DNA of 32,222 bases from Bacteroidales bacterium (GTDB taxonomy: Bacteria; Bacteroidota; Bacteroidia; Bacteroidales; 4484-276). The position numbers and the translations under genes are program-made. Positions within the stretch are counted from its first letter, which is position 1. Every line of letters starts with the position of its first letter. The DNA is taken from contig JAIOZV010000022.1 of assembly GCA_021740425.1 (NCBI GenBank), positions 1 to 32,222 of the forward strand. The letters are read 5' to 3'. Positions 1 through 7,483 of the stretch are shown in pieces. A model generated the notes under the pieces. The model saw only the letters and a program-made list of their open reading frames with translations. It was not told the DNA's origin and searched no databases.

Positions 1-1
1 G

Positions 2-403
2 CTTAACGGCGATACTTTTTATCATATCGATTATCAAAAATTCCTTGATATTCACCGCGGTAAAGAGTCGAGACTTAGCATGGTTTTGCGCGAATTGGAC
101 GACGTTTCAAGGTATGGAAGCATTGAAAGAGATGACTCAAGGCGAATAACCGGATTTTGGGAAAAGGAAAAAAAGTCAGGTAAAGGTTTTATCAACGGTG
201 GGGTTTATATAATAAATAAACGATTTTTTGAATCTCAGAACCTGCCTGATAAATTTTCGCTGGAAAAAGACTTCTTTGAAAAAATTTACAAAACCGAAAA
301 AATTTATGGGATTCTTTGTCGTCAGTATTTTATTGATATTGGCGTGCCCGAAGATTATGAAAGAGCACAGAATGATTTTAAAGACTTTGAATATTTCTCG
401 TAA
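2..403 (+). CDS. Heptose-1-phosphate guanylyltransferase-like nucleotidyltransferase (5' truncated)
   Basis: This is the C-terminal 133 residues of a sugar-1-phosphate nucleotidyltransferase; the frame is open to the left edge of the window, so the start lies outside. The fragment opens with LNGDTFY, the NGD metal/nucleotide motif of this fold. It continues with the pattern IxGFWEKxKxxGxGFINGGVYI typical of the HddC/RfbA-type superfamily and ends with FIDIGVPEDYERA, the usual C-terminal signature. HddC enzymes attach GMP to D-glycero-alpha-D-manno-heptose 1-phosphate to give GDP-heptose for surface glycans. The assignment to heptose rather than another sugar rests mainly on the next gene, a GmhB-like phosphatase that overlaps its end by about 32 bases. 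Upstream partners (isomerase, kinase) would be outside the window. Substrate specificity is inferred. Confidence 0.8.
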   Translation, partial: LNGDTFYHIDYQKFLDIHRGKESRLSMVLRELDDVSRYGSIERDDSRRITGFWEKEKKSGKGFINGGVYIINKRFFESQNLPDKFSLEKDFFEKIYKTEKIYGILCRQYFIDIGVPEDYERAQNDFKDFEYFS

Positions 404-932
404 CTGGACATTGTACCTCGACCGCGATGGGGTAATCAATCACAGGTTGGTTGACAACTATGTGCGGACTCCTGATGAATTTCGTTTTTTTGACGGAGTG
501 CCGGAAGCCATCAGAATATTTTCTGAAATCTTCGACAGGATTATTATTGTTACCAACCAGCAGGGCATCGGCAAAGGGTTGATGACTGTTGAGGAATTGA
601 ATGAGGTGCATAAAAAAATGATGAACGACATTCGGGCTGCGGGAGGCCGGATTGATAAAATTTATCATTGTGCCGGGCTTAAAGAACAGAGGCCTTTTTG
701 TCGTAAACCTCAGGTGGGCATGGGGCTGGAATCAAAAAAAGACTTTCCTGAGATTAATTTCAAAAAATCTATTATTGCAGGTGATTCCAAATCGGATATG
801 CAGTTTGGCAGGCGGCTTAAGATGAAAACAATTTTAATAGGTGAGGAAAATACCATTGCCCTTGAAAGTCCTGTACTCATTGATTATTGGTTTCAATCAC
901 TTTATCATTTTGCTAAAAATCTGATAAGCTAA
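372..932 (+). CDS. gmhB: D-glycero-D-manno-heptose 1,7-bisphosphate 7-phosphatase-like HAD phosphatase
   Basis: A 186-aa HAD-superfamily phosphatase of the GmhB/HisB-N class, which removes the 7-phosphate of heptose 1,7-bisphosphate before nucleotide activation. Motif I is LDRDGVINH with the nucleophile Asp17 and the acid Asp19. Motif II is VTNQQGIGKG. The later loop has CRKPQVGM, and motif IV is GDSKSDM around Asp138. The start at 372 gives the usual family length and puts motif I near residue 17; an ATG at 357 adds five residues and is also possible. The reading frame stays open far upstream, but that part overlaps the preceding gene and does not look like protein. The zinc loop is incomplete: only Cys100 and Cys110 are present. 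The gene overlaps the nucleotidyltransferase, which supports translational coupling and a shared heptose pathway. Confidence 0.83.
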   Translation: MILKTLNISRNWTLYLDRDGVINHRLVDNYVRTPDEFRFFDGVPEAIRIFSEIFDRIIIVTNQQGIGKGLMTVEELNEVHKKMMNDIRAAGGRIDKIYHCAGLKEQRPFCRKPQVGMGLESKKDFPEINFKKSIIAGDSKSDMQFGRRLKMKTILIGEENTIALESPVLIDYWFQSLYHFAKNLIS

Positions 933-965
933 TTTCTTTATTCACCTTCTAATGATGCGCAATTG

Positions 966-2417
966 ATGTCTGCTCAACTCATCCTGTATAGTTTTTTAGC
1001 CTACACTTTTATGCTTTTTCTGGTGAGTTTTATCACAGCCAGAAAGTCCGACAACGAATCCTTTTTTCTGGGAAACCGTAAATCCCCGTGGTTTGTGGTG
1101 GCCTATGGCATGATTGGAGCATCGCTATCCGGAGTAACTTTTATATCGGTTACAGGCTGGGTGGAAGATGCCCGTTTTTCGTATATGATGGTGGTTTTTG
1201 GCTATCTTATCGGCTATTTTGCAATTGCAAAAGTGTTGCTTCCCCTCTATTACCGATTGCAACTCACCTCTATCTACACCTACCTGCTCGATCGTTTCGG
1301 AAACCGATCCTACAAAACCGGTGCTTTTTATTTCTTGCTCTCCAGGGTAATTGGAGCCTCCTTCAGGATGTTTTTGGTGATAAATGTCCTCCAGATATTT
1401 GTGTTTGACGTTTATGGAATCCCTTTTTGGCTTACTGTTGTTATTTTTATGGCCCTCATCAATCTCTATACTTTTAAAGGCGGTATAAAAACCATTGTTT
1501 GGACTGACATGGTGCAAACTACTTTTATGCTGACTTCGGTTTTGCTGACAGTCTATTTTTTAAAAGATCAAATGGCAATGACTTTTGGCGAGCTTGCCAG
1601 GCAGGTAAAAGATAGCGAATATTCCCAAATAGTTTTCACCGATTGGCAGGACAAGCATTATTTTCTGAAAGAGTTTTTTTCAGGAGCATTTATTGCCATT
1701 GTTATGACGGGGCTTGATCAGGATATGATGCAAAAAAACCTGAGCTGTCGAAATCTTCGCGATGCGCAGAAAAATATCATTTCACTGAGCTGGATTCTGG
1801 TGCCTGTTAATTTTTTGTTTCTGTCGCTGGGTGCTGCCCTGATGATTTTTGTACGTGAAAAAGGGATCGAAATTACAGGTACTTCCGACAGCTTGTTCCC
1901 ACAAGTAGCCTTGCGCCATCTTGGACCTGTTGCTGCAATAGTTTTTATTATTGGCTTGATATCGGCCGCGTATTCAAGTGCCGACAGTGCCCTCACAGCG
2001 CTTACAACCTCCTTTTCGGTGGATGTTTTGGGAATTAACCGCAGGAAAAATCTTTCAGAAAAGCAAAGAAAGAACATCAGATACAAGGTTCACTTTGGAA
2101 TTACCTTTTTGCTTATTCTGGTTATTGTTTTTTTTAAATCCATAAACAATGATGCTGTAATATCCGAGCTGTTTACGGTTGCAGGTTATACCTATGGCCC
2201 CCTGCTGGGACTTTTTGCTTTTGGACTTTTTACACACATGCAGGTCAGGGATAAATGGGTTCCCCTTGTCGCAATAATTTCACCGGCTTTTTGCTATGTT
2301 TTAAGCAAGTATTCAACCGAATTATTCAACGGATACAAATTTGGTTTTGAGCTATTAATTCTGAATGGCTTGCTTACTTTTGCCGGATTGCTGATGCTAT
2401 CAAAAAAACAGGATTAA
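966..2417 (+). CDS. Sodium:solute symporter (SSS family)
   Basis: A 483-aa integral membrane protein with about 13 predicted hydrophobic helices, in line with the SSS family (PutP, NanT and SGLT type), which couples Na+ entry to uptake of a small organic solute across the inner membrane. The N-terminal FFLGNRKSPWF followed by GASLSGVTFISVTGWV is the classical TM1/TM2 signature. A GLDQDMMQKNLSCRN segment and the SAAYSSADSALTALTTSF helix (the conserved sodium-site region) are also clear. The ATG at 966 is preferred over a TTG three bases upstream. There is no strong ribosome binding site. The substrate cannot be read from sequence. The next gene is citrate lyase, but it has its own promoter-like sequence, so a link to citrate is only a possibility. 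Confidence 0.88.
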   Translation: MSAQLILYSFLAYTFMLFLVSFITARKSDNESFFLGNRKSPWFVVAYGMIGASLSGVTFISVTGWVEDARFSYMMVVFGYLIGYFAIAKVLLPLYYRLQLTSIYTYLLDRFGNRSYKTGAFYFLLSRVIGASFRMFLVINVLQIFVFDVYGIPFWLTVVIFMALINLYTFKGGIKTIVWTDMVQTTFMLTSVLLTVYFLKDQMAMTFGELARQVKDSEYSQIVFTDWQDKHYFLKEFFSGAFIAIVMTGLDQDMMQKNLSCRNLRDAQKNIISLSWILVPVNFLFLSLGAALMIFVREKGIEITGTSDSLFPQVALRHLGPVAAIVFIIGLISAAYSSADSALTALTTSFSVDVLGINRRKNLSEKQRKNIRYKVHFGITFLLILVIVFFKSINNDAVISELFTVAGYTYGPLLGLFAFGLFTHMQVRDKWVPLVAIISPAFCYVLSKYSTELFNGYKFGFELLILNGLLTFAGLLMLSKKQD

Positions 2418-2430
2418 GCCAAATCCGGCA
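2381..2430 (+). terminator. Long-loop inverted repeat at the end of the symporter gene
   Basis: Nine-base arms TGCCGGATT (2381-2389) and AATCCGGCA (2422-2430) are perfect reverse complements around the symporter stop codon, separated by 32 bases and followed by CACTCTTTTC. It may work as a transcription terminator or 3' stabilising hairpin. The long loop and poor T-tract keep confidence low. Confidence 0.35.
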
Positions 2431-2487
2431 CACTCTTTTCATCTTGTCCTCTTTGATTTTTTCCTGCCTAATTTAGACTGATTTCTG

Positions 2488-2518
2488 CTTGCAGTGCAAA
2501 GAAATTGAGATACATTTG
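2488..2518 (+). promoter_or_regulatory. Candidate Bacteroidota-type promoter for the citrate lyase genes
   Basis: TACATTTG at 2511-2518 matches the Bacteroidota -7 consensus TAnnTTTG exactly. CTTG at 2488-2491 lies 19 bases upstream and matches three of four bases of the -33 TTTG box. The start codon of the fused citDE gene is 45 bases downstream of the -7 box, so this would give the citrate lyase genes a promoter separate from the symporter. Confidence 0.5.
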
Positions 2519-2562
2519 CCGTTAAATTATTCACAATAGGAAAATATCAAATTAAAAAAATA

Positions 2563-3798
2563 ATGAAACAGGAAAATATCGCCACTGCCGGAAATATGGG
2601 ATCCAAAGTACGTTCCGATTGCTTCGTTTCTGTTGAGCTTACGCAAAGCGGAGGGGTGCAAATCGACCTGAAAAGTAAGGTAAAGTTTATGTATGGTAAA
2701 GATATTACCGATCTTACCCAAAAGGTATTTGATTTTTTTGAAATCGAAAATGCCAATGTGTCCATACAAGATAGTGGTGCTTTACCCCATGTACTTGCAG
2801 CAAGGCTTGAAGCTGCCATAAACAAACTTAAAGTTACGGATAAAGAATATCTGCCGGAATTTATCCGGGAAAACAAATACGAAACTGCCAAGGATCAATT
2901 CAGGTTTTCAAGGCTGTATCTACCCGGAAATTCTCCGAGCCTCATGATCAATGCAGGTTTGCATAAACCCAATGGTCTCATCCTCGACCTTGAAGATGCT
3001 GTGGCTTTTGATAAAAAACATGAAGCCCGTTACCTTGTTCGCAACAGCCTGCGGGCGCTCAACTTTTATAAGGCCGAAAAAATGGTTCGCATCAACCAGG
3101 TACCCCTGGGTCTTGATGACCTCAGCTTTGTTGTGCCGCATGGTGTAAACCTGATTCTGGTTCCAAAATGTGAAAGTGCTCAGCAAGTTGTTGAAGTAAA
3201 CCTTCGTATTGCTGAATTGCAAAAGCAGCATGATCAATCAGGAAAAATATGGCTCATGCCCATTATCGAAAGTGCGCTTGGTGTAATCAAGGCCTACGAA
3301 ATAGCATCATCAGCCGGCAATATTGTTGCCCTTGCCATTGGCCTCGAGGATTACACTGCCGATATCGGAACTCGCCGCACCAACGAAGGAAACGAATCCT
3401 TTTTTGCCCGATCCATGGTGGTTAATGCTTGTAAAGCTGCACGAATCCAGGCTATCGACTCCGTATTTTCTGATGTTGGAGATATGGAAGCACTCAAAGA
3501 AAATGTAATTAAATCGAAAGCGCTTGGTTTTGACGGCATGGGTTGCATCCATCCGCGGCAAATAAAAGTGATCCACGAAAATTTTGCCCCCGACTCAATA
3601 GAGATCGAAAAGGCCAAAAAGATAGTCAATGCATTTATTGATGCTGGTGAAAAAGGACTGGGAGTGGTTTCGCTTGGAACTAAAATGATTGATCCACCCG
3701 TTGTAAAACGCGCCGAAAAAGTGATTAAAGTTGCCCTCGATCTGGGCTTGATTAGGGCAGATTGGAGAAATGATTTTCTTACAGAAACTAAGGGGTAG
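2563..3798 (+). CDS. Fused citrate lyase acyl carrier (CitD) and beta subunit (CitE)
   Basis: A 411-aa protein joining two citrate lyase subunits that are usually separate. Residues 1 to about 95 resemble CitD: AGNMGSK carries Ser14 at the place where CitD bears its phosphoribosyl-dephospho-CoA prosthetic group, and VKFMYGKDI and DSGALPHVLAARLEAAI match the conserved core and C-terminus. Residues from about 105 are CitE, the HpcH/HpaI-type lyase: RLYLPGNSP, LILDLEDAV, MVRINQVPL, VPKCES, PIIESALGV, GLEDYTADIGTRR and GCIHPRQI are all intact. The enzyme splits citryl-ACP into oxaloacetate and acetyl-ACP in cytoplasmic citrate catabolism. The start is the only ATG that keeps the whole CitD part. 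CitF lies downstream on the same strand. No ligase (CitC) or prosthetic-group genes (CitG, CitX) are in the window. Confidence 0.88.
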   Translation: MKQENIATAGNMGSKVRSDCFVSVELTQSGGVQIDLKSKVKFMYGKDITDLTQKVFDFFEIENANVSIQDSGALPHVLAARLEAAINKLKVTDKEYLPEFIRENKYETAKDQFRFSRLYLPGNSPSLMINAGLHKPNGLILDLEDAVAFDKKHEARYLVRNSLRALNFYKAEKMVRINQVPLGLDDLSFVVPHGVNLILVPKCESAQQVVEVNLRIAELQKQHDQSGKIWLMPIIESALGVIKAYEIASSAGNIVALAIGLEDYTADIGTRRTNEGNESFFARSMVVNACKAARIQAIDSVFSDVGDMEALKENVIKSKALGFDGMGCIHPRQIKVIHENFAPDSIEIEKAKKIVNAFIDAGEKGLGVVSLGTKMIDPPVVKRAEKVIKVALDLGLIRADWRNDFLTETKG

Positions 3799-3863
3799 TC
3801 TTTTTTTTAGTTTATAAAATACATGCGAAGGCCTAATTGGCTCAAAATTCAAACAACATTGAT

Positions 3864-4034
3864 ATGAAAAATCAACCACTTTTCGATATTTTATTCATCG
3901 TTTTTATTGCCTCTATATTTTCGCTGATTTCCTATTTTGGCCATTCAAAGATTATTTCACAATTTGCTGTAATCTTTGCTTTGATAAGTTATTTTTTGGG
4001 AAAATATGTCGGGAGATTAGGATTAAGAAAATAG
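3864..4034 (+). CDS. Small two-helix membrane protein between the citrate lyase genes
   Basis: A 56-aa ORF starting at ATG 3864; a TTG at 3837 would add nine residues. After MKNQPLF it has two hydrophobic stretches, about residues 6-24 and 28-46, and a basic end (KYVGRLGLRK), which suggests a hairpin membrane protein with its C-terminus in the cytoplasm. I do not recognise the family. It sits in the 300-base gap between the fused CitD-CitE gene and CitF on the same strand, so it is probably co-transcribed. There is no clear ribosome binding site. It could be a chance ORF, but the clean two-helix pattern and position favour a real gene. Confidence 0.48.
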   Translation: MKNQPLFDILFIVFIASIFSLISYFGHSKIISQFAVIFALISYFLGKYVGRLGLRK

Positions 4035-4105
4035 AAATTTGGGAACATATTTTATGATTCGGCTCATAGCTGAGAAAAAGCAGATCAAATTTTAATAAAG
4101 TGCAA

Positions 4106-5671
4106 ATGAAAAAATACGACAAATTAGTAACAAATGCCGCAGGCAGAGTAGTGCCTGTGTTTTTCAACGGAAAAGAACATACACCCTACATGGGAGTAGG
4201 AAAATACAAACCCACAGGTAGAAAATACGCACCCCCCATTGCTACTTGTGCCGATTATCCGGCCGATGGTGATAAAAGAGTGCCCTCGATTAAAGAAGCG
4301 CTTATCCGTGCCGGAATTAAAGATGGTATGACCATCTCATCGCATCATCATTTTCGCAATGGCGATCTGATAGCTGTGCAGGTTTTTGATGCCGCCCACG
4401 AGCTTGGTATTAAGGACCTGGTGTGGTATCCTTCGGCTTCGTTTCCGTGCCAGGAGAGAATGATCGAATATCTCGAAGACGGAACCATAAACCGCATCGA
4501 AGGGAGTATGAACGGGCCTTTGGGAAAATTTACTTCCGAGGGCAAAATGAAAGGCATGAGTGTACTCCGGTCGCATGGTGGCCGGTATCAGGCTGTTCAG
4601 GACGGAGATGTTCACATCGATATTGCCATTATTGCAGCACCTACCGCCGACCCCTTTGGAAATGCAACCGGCGACCGCGGTCCTGCAGCCTGCGGCCTGC
4701 TTGGTTTTGCCCTTGCCGATTCGCAGTATGCCGACAGGGTAATTGTGGTTACCGATAATATTGTACCTTTCCCCTGCATTCCCTGGCAAATTCATGGTAA
4801 TTATGTCGATTTTGTGGTGGAAGTAGATCAGGTTGGTATTCCTGAACGCATTATTTCAGGTACTACCGAAATCACCAAAAGTCCGGATCGCCTGCTGATT
4901 GCTGAAATGACAGCCCAATTTTGCGATGAAGCCGGAATTGTAAAGGATGGATTTTCATATCAGGCAGGAGCAGGTGGTACAGCACTCTCCATCGGGATTT
5001 ATTTTGAACAGATGCTGCGCGAAAGAAAAATTAAGGCTCGTTTTATCCGCGCAGGAAGCAATAAATATCCGGTGAAAATGCTCGAGGATGGTCTGGTAGA
5101 TTACATTCTCGATGGCCAGACTTTCGACCTTGAAGGTGTTAGATCAATGCGCGAAAATCCGGGTCATGTAAATACCAGCCCCTTTACAAGCTATAATTAT
5201 CATGGTAAGGGAAATTTTGCCTCGATGGTTGACGTGGTGATTCTTGGAGCTACCGAGGTGGATGTGCATTTCAACGCCAATGTGGTTACACATTCCGATG
5301 GTTACCTCCTTCATGGTATCGGTGGCTGGCAAAACTGCCTTTTCTCAAAATGCACAATTCTTCCAATACCACTTTTTCGCGACAGAATGCCTGTGGTAGT
5401 TGATGAAGTTACCACCCTTTGCGGACCCGGCGAATTGATTGATGTGATTGTTACAGAACGCGGAATTGCTATCAATCCACTCCGGCAGGATTTGATAGAG
5501 AAATTTAAAAACACCTCTCTACCTGTAAAAACCATAGAAGAATTGAAGGCTGAAGCAGAAAAAATTTGTGGAAAACCTTCCAAACCAGAACTTTCGGATG
5601 AAATTGTTTCGGTGATAAAATGGGTGGATGGTACGGTATTGGACGCAGTTAGAAAAGTGAATCCAAAATAG
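4106..5671 (+). CDS. citF: Citrate lyase alpha subunit (citrate:acetyl-ACP transferase)
   Basis: A 521-aa CitF. It transfers citrate onto the acyl carrier subunit in exchange for acetate, forming citryl-ACP for the CitE part of the upstream fusion. Full-length similarity is evident from ISSHHHFRNGD near the N-terminus, RSHGGRYQAV, APTADPFGNATGDRGPAACG, PFPCIPWQIHGNYVDFVV, YQAGAGGTALSIG and DVHFNANVVTHSDGYLLHG, all typical of this CoA-transferase family. The length is that of the family. The ATG at 4106 (MKKYDKLV) is preferred to the GTG two codons upstream. No good promoter box is seen in the short gap before it, so expression with the upstream citrate lyase gene is likely. A weak 5-bp hairpin (5683-5703) follows the stop. 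Confidence 0.93.
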   Translation: MKKYDKLVTNAAGRVVPVFFNGKEHTPYMGVGKYKPTGRKYAPPIATCADYPADGDKRVPSIKEALIRAGIKDGMTISSHHHFRNGDLIAVQVFDAAHELGIKDLVWYPSASFPCQERMIEYLEDGTINRIEGSMNGPLGKFTSEGKMKGMSVLRSHGGRYQAVQDGDVHIDIAIIAAPTADPFGNATGDRGPAACGLLGFALADSQYADRVIVVTDNIVPFPCIPWQIHGNYVDFVVEVDQVGIPERIISGTTEITKSPDRLLIAEMTAQFCDEAGIVKDGFSYQAGAGGTALSIGIYFEQMLRERKIKARFIRAGSNKYPVKMLEDGLVDYILDGQTFDLEGVRSMRENPGHVNTSPFTSYNYHGKGNFASMVDVVILGATEVDVHFNANVVTHSDGYLLHGIGGWQNCLFSKCTILPIPLFRDRMPVVVDEVTTLCGPGELIDVIVTERGIAINPLRQDLIEKFKNTSLPVKTIEELKAEAEKICGKPSKPELSDEIVSVIKWVDGTVLDAVRKVNPK

Positions 5672-5751
5672 TACTTGTAATAAACCGTCATGAGAAACCG
5701 GTTAAGATGCTGATTTTGATCAATTACATCATGAAAACTTCTCATGTACAT

Positions 5752-5770
5752 TATATTTGTTTTACATTTG
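5752..5770 (+). promoter_or_regulatory. Two overlapping candidate -7 boxes before the PAS kinase
   Basis: TATATTTG (5752-5759) and TACATTTG (5763-5770) both match TAnnTTTG, 50 to 70 bases before the ATG at 5827. Neither has a good TTTG at the right upstream distance. An 8-bp inverted repeat (CATGAGAA 5689-5696, TTCTCATG 5739-5746) lies just upstream and might be an operator, but this is speculative. Confidence 0.35.
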
Positions 5771-5826
5771 CCAATACAATTTTCAGGCTTCTGGTTTTGA
5801 TACGATTAAACCAAGTTCATCGATAA

Positions 5827-7314
5827 ATGGATCATACAGATTTTCTAAATAATTTTTCGACTGCTGCTGTTGTTTTTAATTCAGATTTAAGGATTATTGA
5901 TGCGAATAGTCAGTTTAAGCTTCTGTTTTGTCATTCGATGAATCAAATAAAACAAAAACGACTGTCGGATTTCCTGAAATTTCAACTTTCGGCAGATGAA
6001 ATGATTCACAGACTTGGCGATCTGCTGAAGAATAAAATCCTATCCCAGTCCCTGACTGCACGGATGTTTTCATCAACAAATCAAAATATCACAGGCGAAA
6101 TGCAGGTACTAATCCAGAAAACAGGAAGCGAAGGCCTGTTGCTTGGAATTTTATATGAAATTGAAAAACCTGCCAACAAATTCAGGCCTGATGTTACCGA
6201 AACCCATTTGTTTAAATTGCTGCTCAATGAACTTCCTGATGCCATTTATTTTAAAGATTTGAAAGGCCGTTTTTTTCTGACAAATCGTTTGCATGCCAAA
6301 AAATTGAATTTTGAAAGTGCAGAAAATTTTATTGGCAAATCCGATTTCGACCTTTTTTCAAAGGAGCATGCTCAACAGGCTTTTGATGATGAGCAATTTG
6401 TAATAAAAACTGGTGAAACCATTTCGAAGGAGGAAAAAGAAACCCATTTTGATGGTTCTGAAACATGGGCTTCCACATCAAAAATGCCCCTGCGAAATGA
6501 GGAAGGAAAGATTGTGGGAACATTCGGCATCTCCAAAGATATTACACAGATAAAAATTGCGGAGATCCAATTGCGTAAAGCCGAAAAAATTCTGCAGGAA
6601 GCCAATGACGCAAAGGATAAGTTTTTTTCGATTTTGGCTCACGATCTCAAGAATCCTTTCAATAGCCTGATTGGCCTTAGCGATATCCTCCTTGATGATT
6701 TTGATGAAATTACCGAAGAAGAGAAGTTGGATATGATACAGAAAATTCTGCGAACTTCTGAATCGGCCTATGCCCTGCTCGAAAATTTATTGGATTGGGC
6801 AAGTGTTCAAACCGGATCGCTGTCCAAACAAACAGAAACACTTGAACTTTTCCCGATTATTCAAGAGATACTTGAAGTAAATCAACTTCATGCCGATAAT
6901 AAAAACATAAAATTAATCAGCGACATTCCTAAAGATATTTTGCTCAAAGCGGATCAAAACATGTTGCGGACCGTGTTAAGAAACCTGGTGAGCAATGCGA
7001 TAAAATATACTATGCCCGGCGGGAGAGTTGGCGTTAGTGCAGTTTATGAAGGTAATATGCTAAAGATTACCGTAGCTGATAATGGGCTTGGAATGGATGA
7101 GGCCACCTGCGGGAAGTTGTTTAAAATCTCTGAAAAAGTAAAGACTTATGGTACGGCAGATGAATCAGGAACCGGACTCGGGCTCATCATCGTACGGGAA
7201 TTTGTTGAGGAAAATAATGGCACCATTTCAGTAGAAAGCAAAGAAGGAAAAGGAAGCAACTTTATTGTCAGGTTTCCCGGAGCCGATGATTTGCCAAAAT
7301 TCCAGGCCACCTAA
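5827..7314 (+). CDS. Cytoplasmic PAS-domain sensor histidine kinase
   Basis: A 495-aa histidine kinase with no signal peptide or membrane helix, so a soluble cytoplasmic sensor. Residues 1 to about 110 form a weak PAS-like domain (VVFNSDLRIIDANSQF). Residues about 128-245 are a clear PAS/PAC unit (LPDAIYFKDLKGRFFLTN, then GTFGISKDIT). A short coiled coil leads to HisKA with FFSILAHDLKNPFNSL and the phosphoaccepting His272. The ATPase domain has the N box (LRNLVSNAIKY), G1 (VADNGLGMD) and G2 (GTGLGLIIVREF). There is no receiver domain and no response regulator next to it on this strand, so its partner is unknown; candidates are the receiver proteins encoded on the opposite strand from 9706 onwards. 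The signal sensed is unknown. Confidence 0.9.
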   Translation: MDHTDFLNNFSTAAVVFNSDLRIIDANSQFKLLFCHSMNQIKQKRLSDFLKFQLSADEMIHRLGDLLKNKILSQSLTARMFSSTNQNITGEMQVLIQKTGSEGLLLGILYEIEKPANKFRPDVTETHLFKLLLNELPDAIYFKDLKGRFFLTNRLHAKKLNFESAENFIGKSDFDLFSKEHAQQAFDDEQFVIKTGETISKEEKETHFDGSETWASTSKMPLRNEEGKIVGTFGISKDITQIKIAEIQLRKAEKILQEANDAKDKFFSILAHDLKNPFNSLIGLSDILLDDFDEITEEEKLDMIQKILRTSESAYALLENLLDWASVQTGSLSKQTETLELFPIIQEILEVNQLHADNKNIKLISDIPKDILLKADQNMLRTVLRNLVSNAIKYTMPGGRVGVSAVYEGNMLKITVADNGLGMDEATCGKLFKISEKVKTYGTADESGTGLGLIIVREFVEENNGTISVESKEGKGSNFIVRFPGADDLPKFQAT

Positions 7315-7414
7315 ACTTTATGTTTTTAATTTTTGTAAATCCGGAGATTTTCATTTTTTCAATTTAAACCTATTGCTTTTCAAAACTTTAGAAAATCCAG
7401 TGCAGGTTTTTTTT

Positions 7415-7430
7415 TGAAAATTTATTTTCA
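7415..7430. promoter_or_regulatory. Short palindrome upstream of the TPR-HTH regulator
   Basis: TGAAAAT and ATTTTCA are perfect inverted arms separated by TT, about 54 bases before the start codon at 7484. It is a possible operator or the base of a small hairpin. In AT-rich sequence a 7-bp palindrome can arise by chance. Confidence 0.25.
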
Positions 7431-7483
7431 TCATAGGAAAAAAACTTAATTTTAGCCAACTAATTTTTTAATAGAATCAACCA

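Noticed and set aside
228..371. N-terminal extension of the GmhB ORF from 228
   Set aside because: It overlaps the nucleotidyltransferase gene in another frame, and the HAD motif I should be close to the N-terminus.
966..2417. The sodium:solute symporter as a citrate importer for the citrate lyase locus
   Set aside because: Known Na/citrate carriers belong to other families, the genes are separated by a likely promoter and hairpin, and the sequence does not show the substrate.
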